Of a stretch of 8,458 nt of DNA, positions 1-5,230 are shown piece after piece; the first letter of the stretch is position 1; each line of letters opens with the position of its first letter. Source of the DNA: an uncultured Oscillospiraceae bacterium. Lineage in GTDB: Bacteria; Bacillota; Clostridia; Oscillospirales; Oscillospiraceae. The DNA lies in NCBI GenBank assembly GCA_900763995.1, contig CAAFMK010000160.1:1-8458 (forward strand). The letters are read 5' to 3'. The notes under the pieces were generated by a model. That model ran no database searches. It was not told the origin of the DNA and worked only from the letters and a program-made list of their open reading frames with translations. The translations under genes were made by a program, and so were the position numbers.

Positions 1-252
1 ATCCCCGGCACCTCCGGAGGCCCCGGTGCAGTAGGCCCCACTGGCCCCACAGGCCCGCAGGGTATCCCCGGCACCCCCGGAGGCCCTGGCGCAGTAGGCC
101 CCACCGGCCCCACTGGGCCGCAGGGTATCCCCGGCACCCCCGGAGACCCCGGTGCAGTAGGTCCCACCGGCCCCACTGGGCCGCAGGGTATCCCCGGCAC
201 CCCCGGAGACCCTGGCGCAGTAGGCCCCACTGGCCCCACAGGCCCGCAGGGT
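1..252 (+). repeat. Four in-frame tandem 63-bp repeats coding for collagen triplets
   Basis: Units start at 1, 64, 127 and 190, each 63 bp (21 codons, seven Gly-X-Y triplets). The array probably continues left of the window. The units differ mainly at synonymous sites, plus TCC/CCC (Ser/Pro) in unit 1 and GGC/GAC (Gly/Asp) between units 1-2 and 3-4. The variants are arranged as a mosaic: units 1 and 4 share one version of the second half, units 2 and 3 the other, while the GGT/GGC choice before GCA alternates 1,3 versus 2,4. Such arrays typically change copy number by slippage or unequal recombination, so the length of the protein is likely variable between strains. Confidence 0.95.
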
Positions 253-372
253 ACCCCTGGGGCAGTTATTCCAGCAGCTGCGGTGAACGATGCCACTGGA
301 AGCAGTGATATTGTGCAGCAGTTCAATCTGTTGCTTAACAATATGCGGGCAGCGGGGCTGCTGGCCACCTGA
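1..372 (+). CDS. Collagen-like Gly-X-Y repeat protein, C-terminal part (5' end outside window)
   Basis: This is an open frame from base 1 to a TGA at 370-372, giving 123 visible residues; the start lies upstream of the window. Residues 1-84 are uninterrupted Gly-X-Y triplets in four 21-residue units of the form IPG-TPG-(G/D)PG-AVG-PTG-PTG-PQG, followed by one more TPG. After the triplets comes a tail of about 36 residues: an Ala/Pro linker (AVIPAAAVNDATGSS), then a probably helical end (DIVQQFNLLLNNMRAAGLLAT). Bacterial proteins of this design form collagen-like triple helices and often sit on spore or cell surfaces, as BclA does in Bacillus and BclA1-3 in Clostridioides difficile; the tail may be the trimerising or anchoring element. 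The many Thr residues in PTG and TPG triplets are of the type O-glycosylated in BclA. The glycosyltransferase gene immediately downstream supports a glycosylated surface filament. Surface location is inferred; the N-terminus that would show targeting is missing. A phage-derived fibre is an alternative. Confidence 0.88.
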   Translation: MPGTSGGPGAVGPTGPTGPQGIPGTPGGPGAVGPTGPTGPQGIPGTPGDPGAVGPTGPTGPQGIPGTPGDPGAVGPTGPTGPQGTPGAVIPAAAVNDATGSSDIVQQFNLLLNNMRAAGLLAT

Positions 373-393
373 TGAAACCATAGAAGGGAACAT

Positions 394-426
394 CCGGCGC
401 CCTCAGCTTTGGGTGCCGGCCCTTTT
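394..426 (+). terminator. Intrinsic terminator after the collagen-like gene
   Basis: A 9-bp GC-rich stem pairs 394-402 (CCGGCGCCC) with 411-419 (GGGTGCCGG), with one G-U pair and an 8-nt loop, followed by CCCTTTT at 420-426. It begins 22 nt after the stop codon. The U-run is short, so termination may be partial. No separate promoter is visible between it and the glycosyltransferase start at 441, so that gene probably relies on read-through. Confidence 0.68.
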
Positions 427-440
427 AAAGGGGGGAGTGT

Positions 441-1535
441 ATGGGAAACTATAAGGTATGTGTCTACGCAATTTGTAAAAACGAAGAAAAATTTGTAGAC
501 CGCTGGATGGACTCTATGGGGGAGGCCGATGAGGTCATTGTGCTGGATACCGGGTCAGAGGATGATACTGTGCAGCGACTGAGGGCCCGGGGGGCCAAGG
601 TCACCCAGGAGGTGATCCAGCCGTGGCGGTTTGACACAGCCCGCAACCGCTCTTTGGAGCTGGTTGCTGAGGACACAGACATTTGCGTGTGTACCGATCT
701 GGATGAGGTCTTTCATCCCGGCTGGCGGGAAAAGCTGGAACAGGTGTGGACTCCCGGTGTGGGACGGGTATCCTACCGATACACCTGGTCTTTTAACGCA
801 GACGGGTCGGAGGGAGTGGTATTCTGGTATGAGAAGATACACGCCCGGCATGGGTACCAGTGGGTTCACCCTGTCCACGAGGTACTGCGCTGGATGGGGG
901 AGGGCGGTGGCGGCCCCACAGTGATTGCGGAGGGGGTACAGCTGGATCACCACCCAGACCCTGAAAAATCAAGGGCACAGTATCTGCCGCTGTTGGAGCT
1001 GTCTGTACAGGAGGAGCCGGAGGACGACCGAAATGTCCACTATCTGGGGCGGGAGTATATGTACCGGGGGCGATGGGATGACTGTATTCACACCTTACAG
1101 CACCACCTTTCCATGAAAACCGCCAAATGGCGGGATGAGCGGGCGGCATCCATGCGGTATATCGCCAAGTCCTACTGGAACAAGGGGGACGGGGCCCAGG
1201 CGAGAGACTGGTATCTGCGTGCCATCACAGAGGCCCCCTACCTCAGAGAGCCCTATATGGATCTGGCTGTCATGCTCTATGAGCAAAAAGAGTGGGAGGG
1301 TGTGCTGTATTTTACAGCCTGTGCCCTTGCCATTACAGACAGACCCCGCAGTTATATCTGTGAGGCACAGTCCTGGGGGAGTCTGCCCTACGACCTGCGC
1401 TCCATCGCTTTTTATCATACAGGGGACTATCAGCGTGCCTGGGAGGAGACCAGACAGGCCCTGGAGCTTGAGCCCGGCAATGAGCGCCTTGCACATAATC
1501 TCCATCTGATAGAGGGGCGCTTGTACAAAACATGA
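441..1535 (+). CDS. Family 2-type glycosyltransferase with TPR-like C-terminal region
   Basis: The 364-residue product has a GT-A fold N-terminal half: a start strand plus ICKNEE (11-16), the nucleotide-sugar-binding stretch VLDTGSEDDT (34-43) and a DxD-type metal motif in TDLDEVF (D86-x-D88). These are hallmarks of inverting GT2-like enzymes that transfer a sugar from a nucleotide donor. Residues from about 195 to 360 look like tetratricopeptide helices, for example GDYQRAWEETRQALELEPGN (328-347), which could hold a protein acceptor or partner. There is no signal peptide or membrane segment, so it is cytoplasmic. The start is set by a G-rich Shine-Dalgarno site (GGGGGGAG, 430-437) three nt before ATG; the spacing is short. 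It lies 68 nt downstream of the collagen-like gene, the same pairing as bclA genes with their glycosyltransferase (sgtA in C. difficile), so its substrate is probably the Thr residues of that protein. Sugar donor and acceptor cannot be read from sequence. The enzyme class is confident; the role is inferred. Confidence 0.85.
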   Translation: MGNYKVCVYAICKNEEKFVDRWMDSMGEADEVIVLDTGSEDDTVQRLRARGAKVTQEVIQPWRFDTARNRSLELVAEDTDICVCTDLDEVFHPGWREKLEQVWTPGVGRVSYRYTWSFNADGSEGVVFWYEKIHARHGYQWVHPVHEVLRWMGEGGGGPTVIAEGVQLDHHPDPEKSRAQYLPLLELSVQEEPEDDRNVHYLGREYMYRGRWDDCIHTLQHHLSMKTAKWRDERAASMRYIAKSYWNKGDGAQARDWYLRAITEAPYLREPYMDLAVMLYEQKEWEGVLYFTACALAITDRPRSYICEAQSWGSLPYDLRSIAFYHTGDYQRAWEETRQALELEPGNERLAHNLHLIEGRLYKT

Positions 1536-1542
1536 TGACTGG

Positions 1543-1584
1543 GGCAGCTTGTGGAGAAAATTTTCCACAAGCTGCCTGTGTTTT
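1543..1584 (+). terminator. Long hairpin terminator after the glycosyltransferase gene
   Basis: A perfect 12-bp stem pairs 1543-1554 (GGCAGCTTGTGG) with 1565-1576 (CCACAAGCTGCC), and the A/T-rich centre can extend it inward. A U-rich tail, TGTGTTTT (1577-1584), follows. It starts 7 nt after the stop codon at 1533-1535. The tail is interrupted by G residues, so efficiency is uncertain, but position and stem strength make it the end of the collagen/glycosyltransferase unit. Confidence 0.7.
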
Positions 1585-1614
1585 GTGGAAAAAGGGCTTT
1601 TTTGTGCTGCGTAC

Positions 1615-1643
1615 TTGTATTTTTCAGGCTGCTGTTCTATAAT
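1615..1643 (+). promoter_or_regulatory. Sigma-A type promoter for the transketolase genes
   Basis: The -10 hexamer is a perfect TATAAT at 1638-1643. A TTGTAT at 1615-1620 serves as the -35 element (TTG conserved, second half weak), with the ideal 17-bp spacer. Transcription should begin near 1650, leaving an untranslated leader of about 65 nt before the ATG at 1715. No riboswitch-like structure was recognised in the leader. Confidence 0.72.
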
Positions 1644-1714
1644 AGCCGTGAACTTGCTCCGAGAATTCATGGTATGAGAATGGTACATTATTTTGCAAAG
1701 AAAGGGAGAACGCA

Positions 1715-2560
1715 ATGACATCCAGTGAAAAGAAACAGCTGATGATAATGGCCTGTAAGGTGCGTATGGGGATCATCGAAGGCACCCACAGTGCCAAGGC
1801 AGGGCATCCCGGCGGAAGCCTGTCCGCTGCGGATATGTTTACATATCTCTACAACAAGGAATTGAATGTAGATCCCAAGAACCCCAAGTGGGAGGATCGG
1901 GATCGCTTTGTTTTGTCTAAGGGACACACTGCCCCCGGACTGTACGCCGCCCTGGCCCACCGGGGATTTTTCCCTGTGGAGGATCTGCCCACTCTGCGCC
2001 ATATTGGCAGCTATCTTCAGGGCCACCCCAACATGAATGAGACTCCTGGCGTGGATATGTCTACAGGCTCTCTGGGACAGGGGATCTCCGCCGCCGCCGG
2101 TATGGCACTGGCCGCCAAGCAGATGAAGAAGTCCTGCCGTGTATACACCCTGTTGGGCGATGGTGAGATTCAGGAGGGCCAGGTGTGGGAGGCCATGATG
2201 TTTTCCAACCACTATAAGCTGGACAACCTGTGTGTCATCGTGGACAACAACGGTTTGCAGATCGATGGCAGCGTGGACAATGTTATGAGCCCCTACCCCA
2301 TTCCGGAAAAGCTCCGAGCCTTTGGCTTTGAAGTGGTGGAGATTGACGGCCACGATCTGGAGCAGATGGAGCAGGCCTTTGCCCAGGCCCGTCAGACCAA
2401 GGACAAGCCCTTTGCCATTGTGATGAAAACCGTCAAGGGCAAGGGTGTCAGCTTTATGGAAAATCAGGTGGGCTGGCACGGCAAGGCCCCCAACGATGAG
2501 GAATATGAGCTCGCCATGAAGGAGCTTCGCGCTCAGCTGGCAGAAGTGGAGGCGATGTAA
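1715..2560 (+). CDS. Transketolase, N-terminal (TPP pyrophosphate-binding) subunit
   Basis: The 281-residue protein corresponds to the first domain of a full-length transketolase. It carries GHPGGSLS (30-37), LSKGH (67-71), GSLGQGIS (118-125) and the thiamine diphosphate/Mg motif running from GDGEIQEGQ (148-156) to the Asn pair of VDNNG (176-180). GWHGKAP (253-259) is the usual end-of-domain signature. With the C-terminal subunit encoded next door it transfers two-carbon ketol units between sugar phosphates in the non-oxidative pentose phosphate pathway, in the cytosol; in many anaerobes this is the main route to ribose 5-phosphate and erythrose 4-phosphate. Split two-gene transketolases are common in Firmicutes and archaea, so the split is not a frameshift. 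The start at ATG 1715 has an AAAGGGAG Shine-Dalgarno site (1701-1708) at 6-nt spacing. A related two-subunit ketose synthase cannot be fully excluded, but the motifs fit transketolase best. Confidence 0.95.
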   Translation: MTSSEKKQLMIMACKVRMGIIEGTHSAKAGHPGGSLSAADMFTYLYNKELNVDPKNPKWEDRDRFVLSKGHTAPGLYAALAHRGFFPVEDLPTLRHIGSYLQGHPNMNETPGVDMSTGSLGQGISAAAGMALAAKQMKKSCRVYTLLGDGEIQEGQVWEAMMFSNHYKLDNLCVIVDNNGLQIDGSVDNVMSPYPIPEKLRAFGFEVVEIDGHDLEQMEQAFAQARQTKDKPFAIVMKTVKGKGVSFMENQVGWHGKAPNDEEYELAMKELRAQLAEVEAM

Positions 2561-2561
2561 A

Positions 2562-3503
2562 ATGGCGGATGTGAAGAAGATTGCGACCCGTGAGAGTTAC
2601 GGAAATGCCCTGAACGAGCTGGCTGCGGAGCATGATAACATAGTGGTATTTGATGCGGATCTGGCTGGTGCCACCAAGACCAGTATCTTTAAAAAGGCAC
2701 ACCCCGATCGGCACTTTAACTGTGGCATTGCAGAGGGGAACATGATGGCTGTGGCTGCCGGTGTGGCCGCTATGGGGCTGGTGCCCTTTGCCTCCAGCTT
2801 TGCCATGTTTGCCGCCGGACGGGCCTTTGAGCAGGTGCGCAACTCCATCGGATACCCCCACCTCAATGTAAAAATCGGTGCCACCCACGGCGGTATCTCC
2901 GTGGGTGAGGACGGAGCCTCCCACCAGTGCTGCGAGGACTTTGCCCTGATGCGCTCCATCCCCGGTATGGTGGTGATGACCCCCGCAGACGATGTGGAGG
3001 CCCGGGCAATGGTGAAGGCAGCCTATGACCATGTTGGGCCTGTCTATATGCGCTTTGGCCGTTCCGCTGTCCCTGTGTTCCATGAGGAGGGATTCACCTT
3101 CCAGATCGGCAAGGGTGAGGTTCTGGCAGAGGGCACTGATGTGGCCATTATCGCCACTGGTCTGATGGTGGCTGAGGCCATTGAGGCCGGAAAGGTTCTG
3201 GCAGAGCAGGGCATCCACGCCCGGATCATCAACATGGCCACTATCAAGCCCCTGGATGAGGAGCTGGTGCTGAAAGCCGCCCAGGATTGCAAGAGGATTG
3301 TCACCTGTGAGGAGCACTCTGTCATTGGCGGTCTGGGAGAGGCGGTCTGTGCACTGCTCAGTGAGAAGTGCCCCACCCCTGTATGCCGGATCGGTGTCAA
3401 CGACGAGTACGGTCACTCCGGCCCCGCCGCTGACCTGCTCAAGGAGTTTGGCCTGTGTGCAGATCATATTGTAGAGGTCACACGGAAGTTTTGTGGAAAA
3501 TAA
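2562..3503 (+). CDS. Transketolase, C-terminal (pyrimidine-binding) subunit
   Basis: The 313-residue protein contains the pyrimidine-binding domain followed by the C-terminal transketolase domain. FNCGIAEGNMM (52-62) includes the invariant Glu (E58) that activates the thiamine diphosphate cofactor. The stretch GATHGGISVGEDGASHQCCED (106-126) is the conserved substrate/cofactor loop, followed by PADDVEA (141-147) and RFGR (164-167). The C-terminal domain runs from about residue 185, with TCEEHSVIGGLGEAV (248-262) as its signature. It pairs with the subunit encoded 1 nt upstream to form the active enzyme; the stop TAA (2558-2560) and ATG (2562) are nearly overlapping, which suggests translational coupling and equal stoichiometry. 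GGAGG at 2548-2552 lies inside the upstream gene, 9 nt before the start. The paralogous family includes DXP synthase and pyruvate dehydrogenase beta subunits, but the split partner identifies it. Confidence 0.95.
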   Translation: MADVKKIATRESYGNALNELAAEHDNIVVFDADLAGATKTSIFKKAHPDRHFNCGIAEGNMMAVAAGVAAMGLVPFASSFAMFAAGRAFEQVRNSIGYPHLNVKIGATHGGISVGEDGASHQCCEDFALMRSIPGMVVMTPADDVEARAMVKAAYDHVGPVYMRFGRSAVPVFHEEGFTFQIGKGEVLAEGTDVAIIATGLMVAEAIEAGKVLAEQGIHARIINMATIKPLDEELVLKAAQDCKRIVTCEEHSVIGGLGEAVCALLSEKCPTPVCRIGVNDEYGHSGPAADLLKEFGLCADHIVEVTRKFCGK

Positions 3504-3540
3504 GGACATAGTTTGTCCATTCCATTTGCTGCTGCATCAA

Positions 3541-3578
3541 AGAACCCCCAGGATTCCAGATTGGATCCTGGGGGTTCT
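3541..3578. terminator. Bidirectional hairpin between convergent genes
   Basis: A perfect 14-bp inverted repeat pairs 3541-3554 (AGAACCCCCAGGAT) with 3565-3578 (ATCCTGGGGGTTCT) around a 10-nt loop. It sits 37 nt after the transketolase stop and 15 nt after the dpaB stop on the other strand. There is no U-run on the + side; on the - side the stem runs into TTCTTTG, so termination of dpaAB may be better served. A small additional hairpin (GGACA 3504-3508 with TGTCC 3514-3518) lies just after the transketolase stop. Confidence 0.7.
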
Positions 3579-3593
3579 CCACATACTTAGGCC

Positions 3594-4172
3594 CTAGTGT
3601 TGAACCAGGATGGGTTGGAGCTGGTGTCCCTCCAGTGCGGCCAGGGCAGCATCCGCAACCTGAGAAAAATCCGCCACCAGGGAGGTGGGCTTTTTCACAG
3701 GGTCATCCTGTCCAAAGGGGACAAAGTAGATGTATTTTCTGGACAGGAGCGCCCCAATGCTGGCAGCTGAGGTGGATAGCCCATCGTTGGTGGAGGGGGC
3801 GATGACCAGAGGGCGGGCATTGCGCAGATGGGCCTTGGCCGCCATGGTGACACTGGTATCAGTGACACCAGCACTGAGCTTTCCCAAAGTGTTTCCAGTA
3901 CATGGGCAGATAATCAACACATCCAGCAGCTTCTGGGGGCCAATGGGCTCTGCCCCTTTGACAGTGGTGATGACCCGGTGGTCACAGATGCGCTCCATCT
4001 CACGCATCAGGTCGTGGGCCGTACCAAAACGGGTGTCTGTCTCAGCCACACATTGGGAGACGATGGGGATCACATTTTTAAATTGGGCTTTGACCTGTTC
4101 CAGTGCGCCCATAGCCTTTGCGTGGGTACAAAAGGAGCCGCACATTGCAAATCCCACAGTTTTATTTTCCAA
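3594..4172 (-). CDS. dpaB (spoVFB): Dipicolinate synthase subunit B
   Basis: The 192-residue flavoprotein-fold protein is close to the roughly 200 residues of Bacillus subtilis SpoVFB. Visible motifs are GSFCTH (12-17), TDTRFG (45-50), EPIGP (75-79), PCTGNTLGKLS (90-100), STNDGLS (127-133) and the family-typical VPFGQDDPVKKP (151-162) and LQPILV (185-190). With DpaA it oxidises the dihydrodipicolinate-pathway intermediate to dipicolinic acid in the mother cell during sporulation; the product is imported into the spore core with calcium and gives heat resistance. The start is TTG at 4172, because the protein aligns from there and a GGAAAGGAAG site lies 7 nt upstream; the ATG at 4179 is out of frame and stops after five codons. 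It follows dpaA by 32 nt, in one operon. A small GGGAG/CTCCC hairpin (4190-4204) lies between the genes. Identity is firm. Confidence 0.95.
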   Translation of the reverse strand: MENKTVGFAMCGSFCTHAKAMGALEQVKAQFKNVIPIVSQCVAETDTRFGTAHDLMREMERICDHRVITTVKGAEPIGPQKLLDVLIICPCTGNTLGKLSAGVTDTSVTMAAKAHLRNARPLVIAPSTNDGLSTSAASIGALLSRKYIYFVPFGQDDPVKKPTSLVADFSQVADAALAALEGHQLQPILVQH

Positions 4173-4179
4173 GTTGCAT

Positions 4180-4189
4180 CTTCCTTTCC
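4180..4189 (-). promoter_or_regulatory. Ribosome binding site that fixes the dpaB TTG start
   Basis: On the - strand this reads GGAAAGGAAG, ending 7 nt before the TTG at 4172. It abuts an out-of-frame ATG (4179) directly, which is too close for initiation, so the site favours the TTG. Confidence 0.65.
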
Positions 4190-4204
4190 GGGAGGGCTTC
4201 TCCC

Positions 4205-5083
4205 TTAGTACCCCAGCTCGTGGAGCATATTATAGATGGTGGTCTGAATGGCAGCACCTGCGGTCACAGGGGCCACCTTGCCAGGCAGGGACAGGGCCCA
4301 GATGACGGTCAGGCCAAGCGCTCCCGCTGAGACAAGATCCACCCCGCCGGGCTTTGAGGCCAGATCCAGAATGAGACAGTCCTTGCGTACCTCCTCCAGG
4401 CTGTTCTTACCCAAAATCTGGGCCGGGATGGTGTTGACGATCAGATCATAGCTGCACAGCCAGCCACCAAGCTGATCCAGCCGCTCCGCCCCAAAGCCCA
4501 TGGATGCGGCCCAGGCCAGCTGACTGTATTTCCGGGCGGCCACACTGACTCTGGCTCCCAGAGCCTGGAAGCGCTGGGCAGTCATCTGTCCCACCCGACC
4601 AAAACCCAGCACCAGCACCCGTGCACCGTGGATGGTGATAGGCAGGTGCTCCATAGCCAGCTGCACCGCCCCCTCTGCGGTGGGAACCGCATTGGCCACC
4701 GACAGCTCCTCCCGGGCAAAATAGTCCCGTATGGTCAGGCTACGGGACTCAGCCAGAGATCTTGTGTACTCATCCACCCGCCCGCCGCAGATAAACTGCT
4801 TGGGGGAGAGGCGATCCAAAATAGATCCAATGGAATATTCAAATTGGGAAAGGGGGGCGGTGAGCTGCCCCTGATCTCCAGCGCAGATGGGCAGAGGGAA
4901 CACCACACAGTCCGCCCGAGGGATCTGCTGAAGGGACTCCTCCTCCACAACCCCTGTGAGGGGTTCTGGCAGAGCATCCAGAGCGTAAGTATGGACTGTG
5001 TGGTCGTCCTCAGCCAGCAGCTGGGCCAGTTTGGCCTGCCGCAGGTCACCGCCCACCACCCAGATATTTAGTTCGTGCTTCAC
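4205..5083 (-). CDS. dpaA (spoVFA): Dipicolinate synthase subunit A
   Basis: From the GTG at 5083 the product is 292 residues, close to B. subtilis SpoVFA (about 297). The N-terminal region starts with a nucleotide-binding-like strand and GGDLRQ (11-16), followed by CGGRVDEY (99-106). The C-terminal half is a Rossmann dehydrogenase domain with VLGFGRVG (158-165), NTIP (217-220), DLASKPGGVD (240-249) and LPGKVAPVTAG (266-276), all typical of the family. It forms the dehydrogenase component of dipicolinate synthase with DpaB, acting late in sporulation in the mother cell. The reading frame stays open to 5209, but the extra N-terminal part would run through the etfA terminator hairpin and has no family match; the GGAGG site at 5094-5098 and the position of GGD relative to known homologues favour 5083. 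It is first in the dpaAB operon and preceded by a sigma-K-like promoter. Confidence 0.95.
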   Translation of the reverse strand: MKHELNIWVVGGDLRQAKLAQLLAEDDHTVHTYALDALPEPLTGVVEEESLQQIPRADCVVFPLPICAGDQGQLTAPLSQFEYSIGSILDRLSPKQFICGGRVDEYTRSLAESRSLTIRDYFAREELSVANAVPTAEGAVQLAMEHLPITIHGARVLVLGFGRVGQMTAQRFQALGARVSVAARKYSQLAWAASMGFGAERLDQLGGWLCSYDLIVNTIPAQILGKNSLEEVRKDCLILDLASKPGGVDLVSAGALGLTVIWALSLPGKVAPVTAGAAIQTTIYNMLHELGY

Positions 5084-5093
5084 AAAAAGTACA

Positions 5094-5098
5094 CCTCC
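5094..5098 (-). promoter_or_regulatory. Ribosome binding site that fixes the dpaA GTG start
   Basis: A perfect GGAGG on the - strand ends 10 nt before the GTG at 5083. No ATG lies at a suitable distance, and the GTG gives a protein of family length, so this site decides the start. Confidence 0.75.
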
Positions 5099-5136
5099 AA
5101 AAAACCGCCCAGAGGAAGGACGGTGGGTTTCTGCTC

Positions 5137-5165
5137 TATTGTATGTGGGATAGGGGGTGGAGGTG
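5137..5165 (-). promoter_or_regulatory. Candidate sigma-K (mother-cell) promoter of dpaAB
   Basis: On the - strand CATACAATA (5145 to 5137) matches the CATAnnnTA -10 consensus of sigma-K exactly. A CACC at 5165-5162, matching the mACm -35 element, lies 16 nt upstream of the -10 element. No sigma-A -35 is present. Transcription would begin near 5130, about 47 nt before the GTG start. The spoVF/dpaAB operon is sigma-K dependent in B. subtilis and C. difficile, which supports the call. The -10 also resembles sigma-E, but no ATA-type -35 is seen at the right distance. Confidence 0.65.
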
Positions 5166-5205
5166 AAAAAAACAAGCCCCGCCTCCAAATGGAAGCGGGG
5201 CTTGT
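5166..5205 (-). terminator. Strong intrinsic terminator of the bcd-etfB-etfA operon
   Basis: On the - strand a 15-bp stem (one G-U pair) pairs 5205-5191 with 5186-5172, beginning ACAAGCCCCGC, with a 4-nt ATTT loop, and runs straight into seven Ts (5172-5166). It begins 25 nt after the etfA stop. This is a textbook rho-independent terminator, and its end abuts the dpaA promoter. Confidence 0.93.
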
Positions 5206-5230
5206 ACAATATACGGGAAACTACCCTGTC

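Noticed and set aside
1..252. A CRISPR-like array
   Set aside because: The 63-bp units are contiguous, in frame and have no unique spacers; they encode collagen triplets.
1095..1721. A 208-codon open frame on the - strand across the glycosyltransferase 3' end
   Set aside because: It crosses the terminator and promoter region of the + strand genes and has no domain or ribosome site support.
3730..4305. A 191-codon open frame on the + strand over dpaB
   Set aside because: It is antisense to a well-conserved dipicolinate synthase gene, has no ribosome site and no recognisable domain.
5084..5209. N-terminal extension of dpaA starting from an ATG at 5209
   Set aside because: It would be translated from the etfA terminator hairpin, lies upstream of the likely transcription start near 5130, and adds residues absent from the family.
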